A stretch of 64,000 bases of DNA from Nonomuraea fuscirosea (lineage in GTDB: Bacteria > Actinomycetota > Actinomycetes > Streptosporangiales > Streptosporangiaceae). Below the pieces are notes generated by a model. The model was given only the letters and a program-made list of their open reading frames with translations. It had not been told where the DNA came from and searched no databases. The stretch is taken from NCBI RefSeq assembly GCF_003001935.1, contig NZ_PVNG01000001.1:496001-560000 (forward strand), read 5' to 3'. Position numbers and translations under genes: made by a program. Of this stretch, positions 8,432 through 17,047 are shown piece after piece. Each line of letters begins with the position of its first letter. Within the stretch, counting starts at the first letter, position 1.

Positions 8432-8985
8432 ACGCCCCCAACGCCGCACAGACGTGGCACGCCGCCAAGGCCGCACGCCATCAACGCCGCACACCATCGA
8501 CGTGGCACGCCGCCAAGGCCGCACGCCGCCAACGCCACACACCATCAACGCCGCACACCTCAACAGCGCACGCCCAGTGCCGCTCGCCGCTAGCGCTGCA
8601 CCGGACGCCCCCGCGACCACATCATGGCCCCTAGCTACACACCTGCGGCCTCAACCATCCGCGACGCTCAGCCACTCACGACCCTGGCCATCTGCGATCC
8701 TCGGTTACGCGCGATCACCCGCAGCCCCGCCCACACGTGCACCTCACCACACGCTGCCCGCAGTCGCTCCACGGCCTTCGACCGCTGCGCGACCCCCAGC
8801 CGCTCCACGCCCTCGGTCACTCACGCTGCCGCGATCTTCACCCACCGAGCCTCTCAGCCACCAACGACCTCGACCCTCAGGGGCCTGCAAGCGCTCCGGA
8901 ATCCCCGGTCACTCGCGGCCCCCACGGTCCTCACCCACCATGCACGTAGCCGCTCCGCGACCCGGGGAAGCAAGGGTGCGGGCGG
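8432..8985. other. 554-bp non-coding spacer with tandem repeats and strong strand asymmetry
   Basis: The spacer separates two convergent genes. Open frames exist here, but none has a convincing ribosome site, known motif or normal third-position pattern, so I call no gene. The left part (8451-8527) holds a 29-bp unit (gacgtggcacgccgccaagg...) repeated with a period of 48 bp, followed by shorter acgccgcacacc-like units. The plus strand is markedly richer in C than G throughout, unlike the flanking genes. Confidence 0.6.
8451..8527. repeat. 48-bp-period direct repeat
   Basis: A 29-bp unit at 8451-8479 recurs exactly at 8499-8527. The sequence between and after the copies is also related (catcaacgccgcacacc variants), giving about two full periods plus partial copies. 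Confidence 0.8.
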
Positions 8986-11900
8986 TTACGCCGGGGTCGG
9001 GGTGCCTCGGTCCACGTACGAGGACAGAGCTCGGACTCGTTCGGCGTGCTGGTCGTGGCCGACGATCACCGGGGGCTCGTTGTACGGCATCGCGTCCGAC
9101 GAGCGACGCAGCTTGATGTACTGCCCGCAGGCGTCGATCGCGTACGGCTCCATGTCGTCCTGCAACGCCCCGATCACCGTGATCCCGTACGTCTCCCCGA
9201 TCCTCCTGAACAGCGCCACCGCCTCCCTCCGGTGCTCCTTGCCCAGGTTGCGGCCCAGCTCGTCGAGGACGAGGCACAGGTGCCCGCCCCCGGAGGAGGC
9301 GATGGCCGCCGAGCACACCAGTTTGACGGCCTTCTCGTCCATGAGCGCCGTGTTGGCCCGCCGGTTGTAGGGGACGAACCCCTGCCCCTCGCCCCGCCGC
9401 CACTTAGGCGTCACCCGCCACTGCCAGCGCTGCTCGGGGTCGGCGGGAGCGGGTGGCACCGGGAACTCCAGGGTGGCGCCGTAGCCGCCGTAGGAGGTGT
9501 CGAGCTTGTCGAACTCCTCGGCCACCCGCGTGAGCCGCGCCTTGATCGCCGCCGTCAGCGCCGCCCGGTGCACGGCCGTCGACTGGGCCGCCTCCTCCGC
9601 GCCCCTGGCGGCCGCCGCCAGGTCGCGCTGGCGGGAGCCGAGCTGCGCCTCGATCTGGCGCCGCTGGTGGCGTTCGTACTCCTCCTGCCCCCGCAGGTAG
9701 GACGCGAGCGCCCCGCACACGCCCGCGAACGTCGCCTGCTCGCGGGCCGTGCTGCCCTCCCGCTCGCTCAGCAGGAAGCGCAACTCCTCCGGGATCTCCG
9801 CCTCCTCCTCGGGGAACGTGTCGCGCAACGCCTGGTCGAGGTGGCGTTCGGCGACCCGCCACCACTCCTCGGCGGCGCGCGGCCGCTCCTCCTCAGGCAG
9901 CGCGGCCAGCCACTCGCGGGCGGTCTCGATCGTGCCGCCCCAGTCGGCGGCCAGCGCCGCCAGCTTGAGCGCCTCCCGCTCCGCGCCGACCTTCGCCTCC
10001 AGCCCGCGCGCCTGCGCCCGCTCGGCCTCGTGCCGCTGCCTGCGGCCCTCCAGCCGCTCGATCTCCATGTCCCTGGTACGGGCGCGGAAGTCGAGCGAGC
10101 CCGCCTGCCGTTCGGCCTCGGCCACCTTCGGCGCCAGCTCCTCGATGGCCGCGTTCAGCTCGCCCAGCCTGGCCCGCCGCTCGCCGAGCTTGGCCTCCAG
10201 CTCCGCCAGCCGCACCCCGGCCCTTGCGCCCTCCAGCCGCCGCTGCGCCCGCGCGACCGACTCCTCCCCGTCGTGCACGGCCTGGGCGGCGCTCTCCTGT
10301 ACGTCTCTGGCCCGGTTGAGCCGCTGCTCGGCCGCCTTGATCCGGGCCTCGCGCCCGGTCGCGACCCCGTCGAACGCCCCGACGACGCTCACCCCGGCCG
10401 CGCTGACCAGCACGGACCCGGGCAGCGCGGCCAGCGCCGCGGCGGCGGCGTCGAGCTGGGCGGCGTCCACGATCACGGCGTGCTCGTTGGGCCAGCCACG
10501 CAACTCACCCAGCGCCCCGGCCGTGGTCCCGGTCCCGGCCTGCCCCTGCGACTTGCCGTAACGCGCCTTGAGCGCCTCCCCGAGCGCCTGCCCCTCACCG
10601 CCACCGGCATCGGCATCGGCGCCACGACCGGCGAGGCCGGCTCCCTGCGGCGTGTGGGCGGCGTCCCGGGCCTGTTCGGCCACGTCGAGGGCGTCGAGCA
10701 GGCCGGTGGCGCCGATGCCGGCCGCCGCCAGCGCGTTGAGCTGGGCCGCCGCCGGGCCGCCCTCGGCGTCGTCGAGCGCCGCCTGGGCCGAGGACACCTC
10801 CCGGTCGGCCACGCCGAGCGCCTTGAGCGCCTCGTTGAGCCGTAGCCGCACCTCGCCCAGCTCCCGCTCGGCGGCCGGCACGTCGCGCCCGTCGGCGAAG
10901 CGGCGCGTCTCCTCCAGAGCGGGGATCAGCCCGCGCAGCTCGTCGGCGGAGTTCTCCGCCACGGCGCGGTCGGCTTCGAGCTTGGCCGCCCGCGCCTGCA
11001 TCGCCGCCAGCTCCTTGCGGGCCTGCGACACCTGCCGGTCGAGGGTGTCCTCGCGCAGGGTGGCGATCTCGGCCTTGACCATGGCGATCGACTCGGCGGC
11101 CGCCTCGCCCGCGGCGCGGTGCCGGTCGAGGTCGGCGACCAGCGCCTCGTCCTTGCCGGCCGCGTCGGCCAGCCGGCGCGCCTGCCGTCCGCGCCAGCAC
11201 CGCAGCGCGTCGGCCAGCCGGATCCTGGCCTGGTCCCGGCGGTCGAACGTGCTCAGCAGCGCCTTCGACTCCGCCTCGAACTCGGCCAGCCGCTCGCCCG
11301 CCTGCGCCGCCCGCACCCGCTTGGCGTGCTCGTCGCGGCGGGCCTCGCGCTCCTGCTCCAGCTCGGCGTCCAGGCCGGTGAGGGCGGCGATGGCCTCGAA
11401 GACCCGCTCGGGCGAGATCTCGTTGAGCGGCTGGGAGAGCAGGTTGGTGGCGACCTTGCTGCGTACGGACGTGGACAGGAACGACACGCACCTGACCCGG
11501 TCGCCGTAGAGCACCTTGGTCAGGTCGCGGGCCACGACGTCGCGCCGCCCGGCCGACTTCGGCAGCGACGCCCAGATCTCGTCGGCCCGCGCCACCCGCT
11601 CGGCCTCGGACGGCGACGCCGCCAGGTGCACGCCCTCCCGCCAGCGGATCTCCAGGTGTGGGGCCTCCTGGTTGACCTTCAGCCAGACGGTCATGGCCCC
11701 GCCCGAGGTGTCGGGCACCTCGAACAGCTCCCCGTCACCCGAGCCGGCCTCCTCGAACAGCTCTCCGTCAGCCGAGCCGACCCCCTCCACGGCAGCGGCC
11801 GGGCCGCTGTCAGCCACGGAAGAAGCCGGGGGAGGGGAGTCCGCCGCGTCGCCGAAGCCCTCCATGCCGGGCGGCCCGAAGACGCCCACGATGTATCCGT

Positions 11901-12222
11901 GATCGGCGCTGGCCCACTGCCGGGCCCCGGCGCCGCTGGCCAGCTCGGCGTTGAAGAGCAGCTCCGACACCGCCTTGGCGCCGGAGGCGAAGCGCCACTG
12001 CTCGTCACCCAGCAGCGCCGTGATCGAGGCGATGAACGACGACTTGCCCGCCCCGTTGGAGTCCTTCGGCCCCGCGCCCGCCACCACGATGAGCGTGCCG
12101 GGGACCGTCGGCACCGGATGGGTCGACAGCCGCGAGATGTTGACCGCCTGCACGGCGATCAGCACCCGGTCTCCGACGACGTTCTCCACCTGCGACACCT
12201 GAAACCCCCGTTGTCCTTCCAT
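8986..12222 (-). CDS. SMC/MukB-like coiled-coil ATPase of a three-gene condensin-like operon
   Basis: This 1078-aa protein has an N-terminal P-loop at residues 54-62 (DSNGAGKSS), two long coiled-coil arms (about 255-480 and 590-860), a central Gly/Ala-rich hinge-like region (about 490-600) and a C-terminal Walker B, LCLVLDELGRNLG, with Asp-Glu at 987-988. The P-loop context resembles MukB, MksB, JetC and SbcC. I do not see a canonical LSGGE signature before Walker B; only SSGGGH is present. Residues 130-175 are an acidic insert with a repeated GELFE motif. ATG 12222 is used; GTG 12198 behind GGGGG is an alternative. It follows two winged-helix-type genes on the same strand. A chromosome-organising or plasmid-defence ATPase is inferred. 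Confidence 0.8.
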   Translation of the reverse strand: MEGQRGFQVSQVENVVGDRVLIAVQAVNISRLSTHPVPTVPGTLIVVAGAGPKDSNGAGKSSFIASITALLGDEQWRFASGAKAVSELLFNAELASGAGARQWASADHGYIVGVFGPPGMEGFGDAADSPPPASSVADSGPAAAVEGVGSADGELFEEAGSGDGELFEVPDTSGGAMTVWLKVNQEAPHLEIRWREGVHLAASPSEAERVARADEIWASLPKSAGRRDVVARDLTKVLYGDRVRCVSFLSTSVRSKVATNLLSQPLNEISPERVFEAIAALTGLDAELEQEREARRDEHAKRVRAAQAGERLAEFEAESKALLSTFDRRDQARIRLADALRCWRGRQARRLADAAGKDEALVADLDRHRAAGEAAAESIAMVKAEIATLREDTLDRQVSQARKELAAMQARAAKLEADRAVAENSADELRGLIPALEETRRFADGRDVPAAERELGEVRLRLNEALKALGVADREVSSAQAALDDAEGGPAAAQLNALAAAGIGATGLLDALDVAEQARDAAHTPQGAGLAGRGADADAGGGEGQALGEALKARYGKSQGQAGTGTTAGALGELRGWPNEHAVIVDAAQLDAAAAALAALPGSVLVSAAGVSVVGAFDGVATGREARIKAAEQRLNRARDVQESAAQAVHDGEESVARAQRRLEGARAGVRLAELEAKLGERRARLGELNAAIEELAPKVAEAERQAGSLDFRARTRDMEIERLEGRRQRHEAERAQARGLEAKVGAEREALKLAALAADWGGTIETAREWLAALPEEERPRAAEEWWRVAERHLDQALRDTFPEEEAEIPEELRFLLSEREGSTAREQATFAGVCGALASYLRGQEEYERHQRRQIEAQLGSRQRDLAAAARGAEEAAQSTAVHRAALTAAIKARLTRVAEEFDKLDTSYGGYGATLEFPVPPAPADPEQRWQWRVTPKWRRGEGQGFVPYNRRANTALMDEKAVKLVCSAAIASSGGGHLCLVLDELGRNLGKEHRREAVALFRRIGETYGITVIGALQDDMEPYAIDACGQYIKLRRSSDAMPYNEPPVIVGHDQHAERVRALSSYVDRGTPTPA

Positions 12223-12241
12223 CCGTGTTGAAAGCCACTAC

Positions 12242-12263
12242 CGGGCCGCTGCGAAGCGGCCCG
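12242..12263 (-). other. GC-rich hairpin between second and third genes of the SMC-like operon
   Basis: CGGGCCGCT and AGCGGCCCG form a perfect 9-bp stem around a GCGA tetraloop (GNRA class). It lies in the 47-bp gap between the 412-aa gene and the ATPase gene, with no T-run after it in the direction of transcription. It could set subunit ratio by attenuation or RNA processing, or be a weak terminator. Confidence 0.6.
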
Positions 12264-12269
12264 TCCCCG

Positions 12270-13508
12270 TCACTTCGCCGATCTACGCGCGAGTACGGCC
12301 GCCGCCAGCGGCGTGTTGGGCCCCGCCGCCAGGATCAGCTCCTCCTGCAACCGCCGCCTGGCCGCCGGCGTGAGCCGGTGGAACTGCGGCCCCGGCACGT
12401 AGCCGCCCGCCTCCTCGCCCGCCTTGACCTGCCCGATCAGCCCGGCGTGCCGCAGCGAGCGCAACGCCGCCTCCAGCTCGCCGATCGGCAGCTGGGTGTG
12501 GCGGCGCAGCTCGTCGACCGGGGTCGGGTGCGGCGACAGCCACGAGTCCTCAGGCAGCAGGCCCTCGGCGCGCGGGATGGCGACGGAGTGCACGAGCACG
12601 AGCGTCAGCACCGCCCGCTCGCTCACGCCCAGGCTGGTGGTGCCCTCGGCACCGCCCAGCTCGGCGGCGACCGCGTCGTCGTAGCCGGAGGTCCAGCGCT
12701 CACGGTGCTGGATCAGCGTACGGCCGCGCCGGGCCAGCATCTCGCCCAGCGTGTGGCGCAGCGCCGGATCGCGCAGGGCCGCGAACCGCACCTCCGGCAC
12801 CGGCTCCGCCGCGTGCTCGACCGCCATGAACGCCGCCACGAGCTCGGCCCGCCGCCGCTCGTCGTAACCGCTGAGCAGGTCGTCGAACTCGGCCGCCCCG
12901 CCCTCGGCCCGGCCCCCGGCCCCGGCGGGCGCCGGAGGATGCGGGCCCGCCACGGCCACGATGTCGGCGTCGCCGACCACGGTCAGCTCGGGCCGCTCGG
13001 GCTCGGGCAGCCGGCGTACGAGCTCCTGCAGCTGCGCGTGCGACTCCACCGGCCACAGCGCGCAGCGCGGCCCGAGCAGCACCACGCCGTCGTCGACGAT
13101 CACCCAGGCGGAGTCGTGCAGCCGCCGCAGCGCGCCGCGCGCCCAGTTGCGCATCAGGTCGTCGGTGCGGCCGATCAGCTCGCGGTAGGTGTCGAGCACC
13201 AGCTCCACGGAGGCGGGCTCGCCCGGCCACGGATCCACCGACAGGTCGCGCCAGCAGCACTTGAGCACCGCCGCCAGCACCCGCCTGGTCTCCCCCGACC
13301 GCTCCACGGAGACGGGCGGCACCTGGTGCTCGTCGAGGAGGGACGGCGTCACCCCGTCGGGCCACACGGGCACGGCCTCGCCGGTGGAGTCGGGCCGGGT
13401 CAGCCGCAGCATGCCGGGAGCCGCCGCCACCCCGGCGCCGAGCCGGGCCGGCCCGGCCGCGCGCACCCGCGCGTGGGCGAGCGCGTACGCCTGCCGATCG
13501 ACGCTCAT
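12270..13508 (-). CDS. Putative KITE/MukE-like winged-helix subunit of the SMC-like operon
   Basis: This 412-aa protein shows no motif I recognise with certainty. The N-terminal half is Ala/Arg/Leu-rich and probably helical; residues about 215-230 are a Pro/Gly/Ala-rich linker. The last 110 residues look like a winged helix: an ERAVLTLVLVHS helix, TPVDELRRHTQLP, then GELEAALRSLRHAGLIGQV and a beta-wing ending HRLTPAARRRL. Its ATG overlaps the stop of the upstream gene (ATGA, 13505-13508), so the two are translationally coupled. By position and size it corresponds to MukE/MksE/JetB in condensin-like operons; that role is inferred from synteny. Confidence 0.65.
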   Translation of the reverse strand: MSVDRQAYALAHARVRAAGPARLGAGVAAAPGMLRLTRPDSTGEAVPVWPDGVTPSLLDEHQVPPVSVERSGETRRVLAAVLKCCWRDLSVDPWPGEPASVELVLDTYRELIGRTDDLMRNWARGALRRLHDSAWVIVDDGVVLLGPRCALWPVESHAQLQELVRRLPEPERPELTVVGDADIVAVAGPHPPAPAGAGGRAEGGAAEFDDLLSGYDERRRAELVAAFMAVEHAAEPVPEVRFAALRDPALRHTLGEMLARRGRTLIQHRERWTSGYDDAVAAELGGAEGTTSLGVSERAVLTLVLVHSVAIPRAEGLLPEDSWLSPHPTPVDELRRHTQLPIGELEAALRSLRHAGLIGQVKAGEEAGGYVPGPQFHRLTPAARRRLQEELILAAGPNTPLAAAVLARRSAK

Positions 13509-14704
13509 GAGACCCGCTCCAGGTAGCCGTGGGAAAGCCACGCGGGCTCGCGCTCGGGATCGACGCTCAGCCCGTCGGACCAGGCCAGCCGGTAGGGCAG
13601 CTCGGGCCGCAGATCGACGGTGGTGAGGTCGGCCAGCACGCGCCGCGCGGAGGGCCAGTCGGAGCCGAGCACGTCGGCCAGCGCGACCCGGTCGGCCTCG
13701 CCCAGCAGCGACTCGGCCATCAGGGTCAGCCGTTCGAGCGCCGCGCCGGGCGAGGAGTCGAGCGAGGACTCGGGCCCGGGGTCGGGCAGGTTGGAGCGCG
13801 GGGGAGTGGGCTGGGCAGGGGCCGGGCGCGGGGCCTCGTCGACGGCGCGGGCGACGGCGGCCGGATCGTGCCACGGCGCGGGCGCGTCGAAGACGAACCC
13901 GTCGAGCACCGCCGCCAGCCGCTCCCTGGACGCCGTCTGCGCGAACGTCCGCCACGTCTCCGTCGGCAGCAGGGTCAGGTTGCGCGTGGTGCCCGCCGAG
14001 TCGGCCAGGCGCCCGGCGGCGCGGCGGGAGGCGTCGCTGTAGGCGTAGATGGCCGCCCGCAGGTCGGTGCAGGTCCGGTCGAGCTCCGGCCATCGGGTCA
14101 GGATCGTGCCGTGCAGGCTCTGCGCCCGGCGCGCGATCTCCTCGGTGCCCCACAGCTTGGGCGCCTGCTCGCGCAGCTCCTCGATCGTGCCCGTGGTGAG
14201 GGTGATCAGCTCGAGCGCCCACAGCCGGAACGCCCGCGCCAGGTTGAGCGCGCTCTGCCTGGCCTCCTCCATCGTGGTGCGCGGATCGGCGACGTTGAGG
14301 TCTTCGAGCGCGAGCAGCCGGTGCATCTCCGACTGCCCGCCGTCGTCCATCATCCGCCGGATGAACATCAGCCCCACCACACTGGTGAACGAGGCGCGGT
14401 AACGCAGCTGGTTGGGCTTGGGGAACACCTCGCGGATCGCGCCGAGCCCCTTGAGCACCCGCAGCCGGTTGTCGAACTGGTCGGCGGGATGGGCCCGGCA
14501 GGCGAAGCGCATCTGCTCGTGGGTCAGCCACTCCTCGCCGGCCTCCGCGAACGCCGCGAACAGCGTCTCGGCGATGTCGACCAGGGCGGGATCGTCGACC
14601 ACCGCCCCGCTGTCGCGGGCCAGCGCGGCGAACATGCGGCGGTAGGTCGACAGGACCGCCTCGTCGGTGAGGACGGAGTCGAGGGTCAGGGGCTGTTCGG
14701 ACAC
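13505..14704 (-). CDS. Putative kleisin/MukF-like first subunit of the SMC-like operon
   Basis: This mostly helical protein (399 aa) has a winged-helix-like block around residues 55-105 (THEQMRFACRAHP, FDNRLRVLKGLGAIREVF, then a beta-rich NQLRYRASFT). A long helical middle and a Pro/Ser-rich linker (about 290-325) follow, then a smaller C-terminal domain. A winged helix plus helical bundle plus linker plus small C-terminal domain is the MukF/JetA-like plan, but no sequence signature proves it. GTG at 14704 is preferred over GTG 14710: a -10-like TACCTT (minus strand, 14717-14712) ends 7 nt before it, suggesting a leaderless transcript. It is first in the operon and divergent from the FnIII gene. 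Confidence 0.65.
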   Translation of the reverse strand: MSEQPLTLDSVLTDEAVLSTYRRMFAALARDSGAVVDDPALVDIAETLFAAFAEAGEEWLTHEQMRFACRAHPADQFDNRLRVLKGLGAIREVFPKPNQLRYRASFTSVVGLMFIRRMMDDGGQSEMHRLLALEDLNVADPRTTMEEARQSALNLARAFRLWALELITLTTGTIEELREQAPKLWGTEEIARRAQSLHGTILTRWPELDRTCTDLRAAIYAYSDASRRAAGRLADSAGTTRNLTLLPTETWRTFAQTASRERLAAVLDGFVFDAPAPWHDPAAVARAVDEAPRPAPAQPTPPRSNLPDPGPESSLDSSPGAALERLTLMAESLLGEADRVALADVLGSDWPSARRVLADLTTVDLRPELPYRLAWSDGLSVDPEREPAWLSHGYLERVS

Positions 14705-14891
14705 GGGCACTAAGGTACGGCTTCACACCGACACTCTTGGCACGCTCGCACCGAGAGCCCCGAAGGAGCTCAGGAGAACCCCAGGTATACCAGCCAGTAC
14801 GTACGCGTACGGGACGCCTGGGCGCTAGGGTGATGCCCGATAACACGGGGGCGAAACGCTAAGTAATCGTACAAACCGGGGTGAGTGACGG
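14705..14891. promoter_or_regulatory. Divergent promoter region with a 12-bp palindrome
   Basis: This spacer separates the SMC-like operon (minus) from the FnIII-MoxR operon (plus). CGTACGCGTACG at 14800-14811 is a perfect palindrome placed centrally. The minus-strand -10-like TACCTT is at 14717-14712. No other structure is evident. Confidence 0.4.
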
Positions 14892-17033
14892 GTGCGCATG
14901 CTCCGAGGCGATCGAGCAACGGCACTGATCGCCGCCGCGGTGGCCGCGATCCTGGTCGCCGTGGCGGCGTGGCTGGGCGTGGGCGTGTCGAGCGCCAACC
15001 CCAAGCTGGCCGACGTCGGCGCCTGGCTCTGGACCAAGGCCAGAGGCAAGATCGTGCACGTCAACGGCCTGTCGGGCGAGGTGGACGGCTACCTCAACGA
15101 CAAGGCGGGCCGTCAGCTGCGGGTGGTGCAGGACGGCGGCGACGTGCTGCTCGTCGACGACACGACCGGCTACGTCAGCCGGGTCGAGCCGAGCCAGCTC
15201 AGCGTGGCCGAGACCCGCGACTTCGGCGCGGCCGGGCTGCAGCTGGCCGTGTCCGGCGGCACGGGGTACGCGGTCGATCCCGCGAGCGGCAAGATCCAGC
15301 AGATCAACCCCGCCACGCTCGACACCGTCGGCGCCGCGCTCACCCTGCCCGCCCCGCTCGGCGCGGCCCGCATCGACGGCGGCGGCCGCCTGTGGGTGCC
15401 CGTCACCGCCAGGGGCGAGGTCGTCCCGGTGGCCGAGGGCACGGCGGCGGCCCCGGTCAAGGTCGGAGAGCCCGGCGAGGAGCTGTCGGTCACGATCGCC
15501 GGCGGCCTGCCCGTCGTCGTCAACAGCCGCGCGGCCACCGCCACCGTCATCGGGTCCGACGGCGGCGTCGGCCAGATCACCCTGCCCAAGGGCGTCTCCC
15601 AGGCCGCCAGGGGCGGCGCGCTCGCCCCCGCCGCCACCGAGGGCTCGCTCGTGCCGATCCTGACGCCCGGCGACTCCGGGCTGCTCGTGGTGATCGACAC
15701 CGCCTCCAACGCCGTGCTCAGCACCAAGCTCGGCACCGGCGACCCGGCCGCGCTCGGCACGCCGCAGGTGCTCGGCTCCAAGGTGTACGTGCCCGACCAG
15801 GCCGCCGGCTCGCTGATCGTCTGGGACAGCGCGGACGGCGGCCGCCCCACCACGCTCAGGGTGGCCCAGGATCCGGGCCCGGTGGACGTGTTCGTCAAGG
15901 ACGGGCTGCTGTGGGCGAACGACGAGAACGGCGACAAGGCCATCGTCATCGACCCGGAAGGCCGCAAGCACGACGTCGACAAGGACGACTCCGACGTACC
16001 GGGGCCGACCAACACCCCCAAGCCCAAGCAGACGCCGCGCTCCGACCCGACGCGGACCGACACCCCGCCGCAGCCCGACCACGTCGAGACCACCACGCGG
16101 GCCCCGGTCCCGCCGACACGCGAGCCCACGCGCGAACCCACCACTGGGCAGCCGACGCGGACACCGACGCGGACCCCGTCCTCGACCCCCACACCCACAT
16201 CCACACCCACGCAGAGCGCGCCGGCGCCGCCCGGCGGCGTCACCGCCAGGTCGGGGCCGGGCAAGGTGACCGTCACCTTCAGCCCGTCCGCCGGCGGCAA
16301 GGTCGAGCGGTACACGCTCAAGTCCTCCGGTGACGGCAGGTCCGTGCCGCAGTCGGTGGACGCCGACGGGCCGTTCCGGTTCGAGTTCACCGGCGGCAGT
16401 TGCAGCGGCGAGTACACGTTCACCGTGGTCGCGCACTGGCAGGGCGGCGAGGTCGAGTCCGAACCGAGCGCGGGGGCCAAGCCCTGCGTGGCGCCGGGCT
16501 CGCCGACCGGATTCGCGGCCAAGGCCAGGAATCGCGGCGCCGAGCTCACCTGGAACGCCCCCGAGGGCGCCGACGACGCCACCACGTACGAGCTGACCGG
16601 CGCCGCGACCAACGACGCGATCAAGGGCACCACGTTCACCGTCGAGGGACTGAAGAACAACCAGAAGCACTCGTTCAAGCTCAAGGCCAGGAACGCGGCG
16701 GGAGAGAGCCCCGACGTGGCCACCGCCGAGGTGGACCTGGCCTACCCGAAGCAGCAGTACAAGAACGCCAGCAACGACGACACCAACACGATCATCAGGA
16801 CCGGCCCGTCGGCCGGTGACAAGGCCGGAACGATCCCGCAGGGGCAGTACATCACCCTGACCGTGATCTGCCAGGTCAAGGGAGCCTCGTACACCGACTC
16901 GTCCACCGGCAAGACCAGCGACATCTGGAACCGGATCGAGAGCCAGTACGGCAACGGCTACCTGAACGACACCCTGGTGGCGACTCCGGACGGAGGCTTC
17001 CCCGAGGGGCCGCTGTTCGAGTGCACCGACTGA
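14892..17033 (+). CDS. Membrane-anchored beta-propeller/fibronectin type III protein
   Basis: This 713-aa protein has one N-terminal transmembrane segment (residues about 9-30) and a long extracellular part. Residues about 35-365 are repeated short beta-strands with Asp/Gly turns, like an NHL or WD-type propeller. Residues 375-450 are a Pro/Thr/Arg-rich linker. Two fibronectin III-like domains follow (GGVTARSGPGKVTVTF; then TGFAAKARNRGAELTW), and an SH3-like end (SNDDTNTIIRTGPSAG to YLNDTLVA). The GTG start at 14892 has GGGGTGAG upstream; ATG 14898 is an alternative. It begins a four-gene operon with MoxR, DUF58 and transglutaminase-like genes, a set usually linked to cell-envelope function. 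The precise role is unknown. Confidence 0.75.
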   Translation: MRMLRGDRATALIAAAVAAILVAVAAWLGVGVSSANPKLADVGAWLWTKARGKIVHVNGLSGEVDGYLNDKAGRQLRVVQDGGDVLLVDDTTGYVSRVEPSQLSVAETRDFGAAGLQLAVSGGTGYAVDPASGKIQQINPATLDTVGAALTLPAPLGAARIDGGGRLWVPVTARGEVVPVAEGTAAAPVKVGEPGEELSVTIAGGLPVVVNSRAATATVIGSDGGVGQITLPKGVSQAARGGALAPAATEGSLVPILTPGDSGLLVVIDTASNAVLSTKLGTGDPAALGTPQVLGSKVYVPDQAAGSLIVWDSADGGRPTTLRVAQDPGPVDVFVKDGLLWANDENGDKAIVIDPEGRKHDVDKDDSDVPGPTNTPKPKQTPRSDPTRTDTPPQPDHVETTTRAPVPPTREPTREPTTGQPTRTPTRTPSSTPTPTSTPTQSAPAPPGGVTARSGPGKVTVTFSPSAGGKVERYTLKSSGDGRSVPQSVDADGPFRFEFTGGSCSGEYTFTVVAHWQGGEVESEPSAGAKPCVAPGSPTGFAAKARNRGAELTWNAPEGADDATTYELTGAATNDAIKGTTFTVEGLKNNQKHSFKLKARNAAGESPDVATAEVDLAYPKQQYKNASNDDTNTIIRTGPSAGDKAGTIPQGQYITLTVICQVKGASYTDSSTGKTSDIWNRIESQYGNGYLNDTLVATPDGGFPEGPLFECTD

Positions 17034-17047
17034 GAAGGGGAACTCAG

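Noticed and set aside
8454..9116. Plus-strand ORF of 220 codons in the 8.4-9.0 kb spacer
   Set aside because: Pro/Arg/Ala-rich translation of a repeat region without a ribosome site or known motif; better treated as spacer.
13505..14704. Reading the first SMC-operon gene as a SMC-ScpA-type protein or as a TetR regulator
   Set aside because: The helix-wing block lacks a TetR helix-turn-helix, and it does not look like ScpA (no short Asp/Glu-rich kleisin pattern). The MukF/JetA-like comparison is by plan only.
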